Positions 59,439 to 64,000 of a DNA stretch of 64,000 nt are shown piece after piece. The position numbers and the translations under genes were made by a program. How positions within the stretch are numbered: the stretch's first letter is position 1; each line of letters starts with the position of its first letter. Origin of the DNA: Nostoc linckia FACHB-104 (lineage in GTDB: Bacteria; Cyanobacteriota; Cyanobacteriia; Cyanobacteriales; Nostocaceae); NCBI RefSeq assembly GCF_014696615.1, contig NZ_JACJQJ010000044.1, forward strand, positions 1 through 64,000, written 5' to 3'. The notes beneath the pieces were generated by a model, which was not told where the DNA came from, made no database searches, and saw nothing but the letters and a program-made list of their open reading frames with translations.

Positions 59439-60860
59439 ATGAAACTATTAGAAGCGAACCCGTACCGCAATTGTGATTTTGGTGACAAACGTCTAACCAA
59501 CAGAGCAGTGTTAATTGCGGAGGCTTTAAAAGTAAAATATGGTGAACCTCTATCACAAATATTTCAAAGCGCTAGTGACCTAAAACGTGGTTACGAATTC
59601 TTTTCTAACCCCAAAACAACCTTTGAGAAATTGACCCAACCATCTTTTAAACAGACTTCTAAGCAGATTTATGGCCTACCAATAGTATTAGCTGTAGGTG
59701 ATACAACTTATCTTGATTACAAAAAAATCAAAGAAAAAAGAGATGATTATGGGCCTACAGGTAATGGTGGGAACGGACTAATTTTACATAGTTCTTTAGC
59801 ACTAGACCCAGACTTTGGTCAGCCACTAGGACTATTATGGGAGAAATTGTGGCATCGACAACACAAAGCATTTCCACCAGCAGGGGAAACATCTACGGCA
59901 AAAAAGAAGCGGTTAAAAAAAGAACGTTTAATCGCCAAGAATAGAGCTTTTAAAGAGAAAGAATCTTATCGATGGGTTGAAGCTTTTCAAAAAGTAAACA
60001 AATTATTTAAGGGTTTAGAAATGCCTGATGGTGGACTAATCACAAGAGTGATTCATGTCTTTGACCGTGAAGGAGATATTGCAGAAGTATTCGCACTTCA
60101 ACGTAAAAATAAAAATACAGGTGTACTTGTCAGAGCCGCTCACAATCGTTGTTTATCGGGAGAAAACTCTTATTTATGGGAGTATGTAACATCCCAATCA
60201 GTGCAGTTTATCAAAGAGGTTGAATTACCTGAAACTAAAAAGCGCTCTAAAAGAACTGCAACATTAGAAATCAGGTATTGTCCAGTCTCAATAAATCCTC
60301 CATCTCGGTTAAAAAAATCAGGCAATTTTAACGTTTACGCGCTCTTTGCAACAGAGATTAATGTGCCAGACGGATGTGAGCCAGTTACGTGGATGCTACT
60401 GACAAGTGAGTTAGTTTCGATACGACAAGAGGCGGAACAAATTCTGCGATGGTATACGTATCGCTGGCGGATAGAAGAGTATCACAAAATACTAAAATCT
60501 GGCTGTAAAGCGGAAAGTTACCGCTTGGCAGGGGAGAGTATGTCAACAATGTTAGGTTTTTTAACAGTGATTGCGGCACAATTACTGCGAATGACTTATT
60601 TACATCGGAATTCTCCGCACAGTTCGGCAGAATTAGTGTTAACAAAAATACAAATGGATGTGTTACTTGCTAATACTCCACCCAAACAAAAAAAGCTCCT
60701 AGAGCTTACAATTGATTGGGCAATTAGAGCAATTGCACGTCTTGGGGGATACTTAGAACATCGGAAGCATAGCCCGATTGGGATACAAGTTTTGTGGCGA
60801 GGCTGGTTGGAATTAGAAACTTTATGCCAAGGTTGGTTGCTGCATAAAAATCTAAAATGA
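59439..60860 (+). CDS. IS4-family (Tn5-like) transposase
   Basis: 473 aa from the ATG at 59439; a GTG two codons earlier is possible. N-terminal CDFGDKRLTNRAVLIAEAL and LKRGYEFFSNPKTTFEKL are the Tn5-type DNA-binding part. The catalytic core has VLAVGDTTYLDY (first Asp), VIHVFDREGDIAEVF (second Asp) and YTYRWRIEEYHKILKSG with the catalytic Glu, and ends with a dimerisation-type C-terminus. Intact. Confidence 0.92.
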   Translation: MKLLEANPYRNCDFGDKRLTNRAVLIAEALKVKYGEPLSQIFQSASDLKRGYEFFSNPKTTFEKLTQPSFKQTSKQIYGLPIVLAVGDTTYLDYKKIKEKRDDYGPTGNGGNGLILHSSLALDPDFGQPLGLLWEKLWHRQHKAFPPAGETSTAKKKRLKKERLIAKNRAFKEKESYRWVEAFQKVNKLFKGLEMPDGGLITRVIHVFDREGDIAEVFALQRKNKNTGVLVRAAHNRCLSGENSYLWEYVTSQSVQFIKEVELPETKKRSKRTATLEIRYCPVSINPPSRLKKSGNFNVYALFATEINVPDGCEPVTWMLLTSELVSIRQEAEQILRWYTYRWRIEEYHKILKSGCKAESYRLAGESMSTMLGFLTVIAAQLLRMTYLHRNSPHSSAELVLTKIQMDVLLANTPPKQKKLLELTIDWAIRAIARLGGYLEHRKHSPIGIQVLWRGWLELETLCQGWLLHKNLK

Positions 60861-60901
60861 ATATTTGATTTTAGTTACTCAACAAAGTTATAGAGGAATA
60901 T

Positions 60902-60926
60902 GGTTCGCGACAACGTATCGCGAATC
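60902..60926. repeat. Palindrome GGTTCGCGA-N7-TCGCGAATC, copy 2 (between genes)
   Basis: Same 9-7-9 layout with one mismatch in the right arm, 42 bases after the transposase stop and 17 bases before the passenger start. Confidence 0.85.
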
Positions 60927-60942
60927 GTGGAATGTTGATTTT

Positions 60943-61344
60943 ATGTCGAAAGACCGAAAAACTATAGTCCAAGAGGATTTACAATCGCGTATAGACAAAG
61001 TTATCGACATGTTGGAGCGTCTTGAATTTGAAGTCGCTGCCATACACAATTCAATGCCTGTTGCGCCACCTAGTTGTAGAATATCTCGTTACCTAGCAAA
61101 GGGGCGTAAAGAATTTTATTGGTACTATAAACTACATGCTACAACACCAATATTTCCAACTCGGAGTGATGGCAAGCTTTCCAAGTACAAGCATTTAGGT
61201 AAGGCTGGTAGTCAAGCCTACATAGATGCCATTGAACAAATTACTGCCAGGACTAAAATTGAAGCTTTAGATCGTTCAATCGAGACTCTCAAACAGGGTT
61301 TAAAAGATTTAGTCGAAGAAACTTCCAAATATAATAAACAATAG
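60943..61344 (+). CDS. IS passenger protein (homolog of 44022-44423)
   Basis: 133 aa from the ATG at 60943; the frame is open upstream but crosses the palindrome. Coiled-coil start (LQSRIDKVIDMLERLEFEVA), CRISRYLAKGRKEFYWYYKL, a short IFPTRSDG segment, HLGKAGSQAYIDAIEQI, ARTKIEAL and a C-terminal helix GLKDLVEETSKY. The match to the ISKra4-like element's passenger covers nearly the whole protein, though the transposases are unrelated. Likely an accessory protein that helps or restrains transposition or binds the palindromes; this is inference. Confidence 0.72.
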   Translation: MSKDRKTIVQEDLQSRIDKVIDMLERLEFEVAAIHNSMPVAPPSCRISRYLAKGRKEFYWYYKLHATTPIFPTRSDGKLSKYKHLGKAGSQAYIDAIEQITARTKIEALDRSIETLKQGLKDLVEETSKYNKQ

Positions 61345-61346
61345 CA

Positions 61347-61377
61347 AGTGGTTCGCGATAATCTATCGCGAACCACT
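61347..61377. repeat. Palindrome GGTTCGCGA-N7-TCGCGAACC, copy 3 (after passenger)
   Basis: 14-bp arms AGTGGTTCGCGATA and complement around ATC, starting three bases after the passenger stop. Confidence 0.85.
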
Positions 61378-61407
61378 CTTTCTTTTCCACATCCCGTGAA
61401 AAGTCAG

Positions 61408-61641
61408 GATCATACAAGCGTCCTCACTGCATAATTTAATATTGGTACTAGCATCATCAAAAGCTCCCATAACTGCATAATCACATTCATGTCTTTCACC
61501 TTCAATCACGACAGCACAAGTTGAAGGATAAAGGGTTTGATGATTAGTAAAATTAACGGTATTTTCTGCTAGTGAAGGATTTGCGTTAAGGGTTAATAAA
61601 CCAACGGAAGTTAACACAGATGCCGTGATTTTTTTCAACAT
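61408..61641 (-). pseudogene. Small secreted protein, 5' half (split by IS4 element)
   Basis: MLKKITASVLTSVGLLTLNA is a signal peptide (cut after LAEN region). Mature part has four Cys (CAVVIEGERHECDY; IKLCSEDACMI). With the 59106 half, the uninterrupted protein would be about 142 aa with six Cys; no family recognised. It probably belonged to the protease/COP23 region. Confidence 0.8.
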
Positions 61642-61858
61642 AATTCTTCCCCTTGTTAAATCTTTATTCGAGGTGATGCAACCTTTTTGATTGCTTCTAT
61701 TCCTATTACTTTCTCGACTAAGTGATTTTACGCAGGAGAGGAAGAGGATTACAAAAGTTGATTATTTATGAATAAAGGAAAATATATGCAAGTGTTTTGA
61801 GAAACGATTCAGGTAGTAGTCAGTGAAATAATGCTTCTACCTGAGTTATTTTTCACAG

Positions 61859-64000
61859 TTATTGTAATGATTTTAATAAATTTATTGCTTGCTCATAACC
61901 AGCAGTATTACCTTGAGATTGAAAAAGTTGCGCTGCTCTTTGCAAATCTGGAATGGCTTTTTGTTTGTCGCCTTTAGCAGAGTAAACTAATCCTCTATTT
62001 CCGTAAGCTTCAGCAAACTGAGGATTAATATCAATGGCTTTGTTGAAATCAGCCAGTGCTAATTCCCATTTCTTCTGCTCAGAGTAAATAACACCACGAC
62101 CTGTGTAAGGTTGAAACAACAGAGGATTAATATCAATGGCTTTATTGTAATCAGCGAGTGCTAATTCCCATTTCTTCTGCTCTCTATAAAGATTCCCACG
62201 ATTGTTGTAAACACCAGCCAACAGAGGATTAATCTCAATGGCTTTGTTGAAATCAGCCAGTACTAATTCCCATTGCTTCTGCTCTTTGTAAATCAGACCA
62301 CGATTGTTGTAAGCAAGAGCCAACTGAGGATTAATCTCAATGGCTTTGTTGAAATCAGCCAGTGCTAATTCCCATTTCTTCTGCTCTCTATAAAGATTCC
62401 CCCGATTGATATAATACGCAGCGCGGGGATTGAGGTCAATTGCTTTATTTATTGCTGCTTCTGCTTCTACATATCGTTTTAAATTCCCTAATAATACCCA
62501 TTTCTGATTGTACAGGTTTGGGTTGTTTGGCTGGAATTGAATTGCTTTTTCTATGGCTACTAACCCCTTTTCTGGCTGCTGTAATCCACGATAAACTGCG
62601 CTTAGGGATAGCCAAGGAGCTACAAAGTCCGGTTTGAGTTTGGTTACTGATTCTAATGCTTCTATTGCTTCTGGATATTTTCCACTCTCCCACAAAGCCA
62701 AACCTTTGCCATAATAAGCTAAGTAAACAAATGCTGGCTTCAGGTTGATGGCTTCATCAAATGCTGTAACTGCTTCTTGATAACGAGCCAAACGCCACAG
62801 CTGATTTCCCCTTTCTATCCATTGGCTAGCTGTAGCATTTCCTTTATCGATATCTGTTGTTAATATTGCTTCTCTAATGGTCTTTATTTGTTCAGCTTTT
62901 AATTGCGGTGCAGGATTAGTTTCTACTTTTTGCGCTTGCACTCCCAATCTGGTTGCTAACCCGAAAAACGTATTCACCGGAATACCTAGACTATAACCTA
63001 GTTGTATTCTTCCTCCACTAGTACCCCTATCTCCAGTTTTCTCATCAAAGGCTTGTTCCCCTTCTGCACGTCCATGAATTCCTATCACTCTCCCCATAGA
63101 ATCTAATACAGGACCGCCACTCATGCCTCCATGAGTGATGCTAGTGTAAACTAATTCATATCCTCCGGTTAAGGAACTTGCTGTTTGTAATTGGCTAGAA
63201 CTATCAGTTTGAAAATCTGATTGTCTAGATACTACTAATCCTTGTTCTTTTTCAAAAATCTGCCCCATTGTCAATCGCCAAGGTGAACTATTCCCTAATT
63301 TGGGATAGCCAGCAGTTAACATATAATCGTAATCATTGGGGTTATAGTTTGCTAGGGTTGCTACTTGGTAATTCTGATTCAGTGCAGTAAATTTAACTAC
63401 CCCTAAATCAACACCTTCTTCTGTTTTAATCGTGCTTTTCTCTACCGGATATTGTTTGCCATCTGGTGCAAGAATTTGATAGTTATAGTTACCACATGGC
63501 TTAGTAGCATCTTCTCTTTCACAAACAACATGTGCTGCTGTTAATACTGTATAGGTATCCCCATTTTTAGCTATAATTATTCCTGAACCATTGCCTGTAC
63601 TACTACTATCAATTCTGACCGTAAATAGTTTAGCTTTTTGTTCTAAGTCTCCTAACCATCCGGTTAATTGTGTTGTAGGTACGATAGGTTGTGATTGTGG
63701 TAAAGGTAAACTATAAGCAGTAAGAATTTCCCCATTTACCTGTGCTAAAAAAGTAGAAGCAGGAATACCCCAACTCAACTTCCGCATTTCCTGAATTTCT
63801 GCCTCACTGGGACGGGAACCATTTTGATAAACATAACCACTATTTAAAATCGGATAAGCACCCCTACCATTAACCCCAACAATTATCCCCTGACTGCTAA
63901 TAATTGGTCCACCACTCATCCCTTGTTCAATATTACTGGTGTAGCCAATTTGATAACCTTCCTTTAAACTTTGCCCAAGAACTTGTTTAACTTGCCCCGT
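61859..64000 (-). CDS. Double trypsin-like protease with TPR array (5' end outside window)
   Basis: The coding frame is open to the window edge (phase 0 at 64000), so the N-terminus and the His/Asp of protease 1 are missing from view. Visible are the protease-1 Ser (QGMSGGP), protease 2 with LTAAHVVCE, VDLGVVKF and GGMSGGPVLD, then about 8 TPRs (YREQKKWELALADFNKAIEI type). It is clearly a paralog of the 49418 gene, with long identical stretches (GRGAYPILNSGYVYQNG), but on the opposite strand and with fewer TPRs. Likely periplasmic. It faces the split secreted gene. Confidence 0.85.
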   Translation of the reverse strand, partial: TGQVKQVLGQSLKEGYQIGYTSNIEQGMSGGPIISSQGIIVGVNGRGAYPILNSGYVYQNGSRPSEAEIQEMRKLSWGIPASTFLAQVNGEILTAYSLPLPQSQPIVPTTQLTGWLGDLEQKAKLFTVRIDSSSTGNGSGIIIAKNGDTYTVLTAAHVVCEREDATKPCGNYNYQILAPDGKQYPVEKSTIKTEEGVDLGVVKFTALNQNYQVATLANYNPNDYDYMLTAGYPKLGNSSPWRLTMGQIFEKEQGLVVSRQSDFQTDSSSQLQTASSLTGGYELVYTSITHGGMSGGPVLDSMGRVIGIHGRAEGEQAFDEKTGDRGTSGGRIQLGYSLGIPVNTFFGLATRLGVQAQKVETNPAPQLKAEQIKTIREAILTTDIDKGNATASQWIERGNQLWRLARYQEAVTAFDEAINLKPAFVYLAYYGKGLALWESGKYPEAIEALESVTKLKPDFVAPWLSLSAVYRGLQQPEKGLVAIEKAIQFQPNNPNLYNQKWVLLGNLKRYVEAEAAINKAIDLNPRAAYYINRGNLYREQKKWELALADFNKAIEINPQLALAYNNRGLIYKEQKQWELVLADFNKAIEINPLLAGVYNNRGNLYREQKKWELALADYNKAIDINPLLFQPYTGRGVIYSEQKKWELALADFNKAIDINPQFAEAYGNRGLVYSAKGDKQKAIPDLQRAAQLFQSQGNTAGYEQAINLLKSLQ

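Larger units (their letters stand above)
59311..61407. mobile_element. Tn5-like IS4 element with passenger gene and three palindromes
   Basis: Perfect 26-bp inverted ends (outer part CTGACTTTTCACGGGATG at 59311 and its complement ending 61407). The 10-bp GATCATACAA is duplicated at 59301-59310 and 61408-61417. It holds a transposase (59439-60860) and a 133-aa passenger (60943-61344). GGTTCGCGA-N7-TCGCGAACC occurs before the transposase, between the genes (one mismatch) and after the passenger. Fresh-looking: ends, duplication and genes are intact. Confidence 0.92.

Overview
The window reads as part of a large plasmid from a filamentous, Nostoc-like cyanobacterium. The evidence is frequent HIP1 octamers (GCGATCGC), heptamer tandem repeats (STRR), small dispersed palindromic repeats, and cyanobacterial families (COP23, CHAT-nSTAND-WD40, NB-ARC/TPR, NACHT-HEAT companions). 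Plasmid functions include a relaxase with a MobC-like partner, two partition systems (ParR-like/ParM-like at 24.6-27.2 kb, ParA/ParB at 33.6-35.3 kb) and an SSB. I see no replication initiator, rRNA, tRNA or CRISPR array.

Layout. 0-9.5 kb: a degenerate receiver protein, a small membrane protein, and a two-gene operon led by a 2581-residue protein. That protein combines a DxDGD-type RNA-polymerase-like core with AlkB-like, NADAR-like and SLOG-like segments. 9.6-13.4 kb: a broken IS630 element, a secreted phospholipase A2-like protein and an IS110 scrap. 13.4-17.3 kb: a candidate RiPP operon (two short precursors, a radical SAM/SPASM maturase, a class I isoprenoid-synthase-like protein, a desaturase), divergent from an NB-ARC/TPR regulator and a GDPD. 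21-27 kb: mobilization and ParM-type partition. 27.5-30.8 kb: an IS1182 remnant cut by an IS1634 element. 30.9-33.5 kb: a rifampin-phosphotransferase-like gene. 33.6-37.8 kb: ParAB, SSB genes and an unknown protein.

38-46 kb is an insertion-sequence pile-up. It has broken a HEAT-repeat gene and a glycosyltransferase. 46.4-64 kb is a protease/STAND region: an HtrA-like protease, a COP23 protein, two related double-protease/TPR proteins in opposite orientation, a TPR protein and a CHAT-nSTAND-WD40 protein, plus a Tn5-like IS4 element that splits a small secreted protein.

The most unusual signals are four. (1) The giant polymerase-like fusion on a mobilizable plasmid. (2) Two unrelated insertion sequences (43.9-45.8 and 59.3-61.4 kb) that both carry a homologous ~133-aa passenger gene, each with three copies of its own element-specific palindrome placed before the transposase, between the genes and after the passenger. 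A third homolog of the passenger sits at 21 kb behind another inverted repeat. (3) The RiPP-like operon containing an isoprenoid-synthase-fold protein. (4) The protease/CHAT region.
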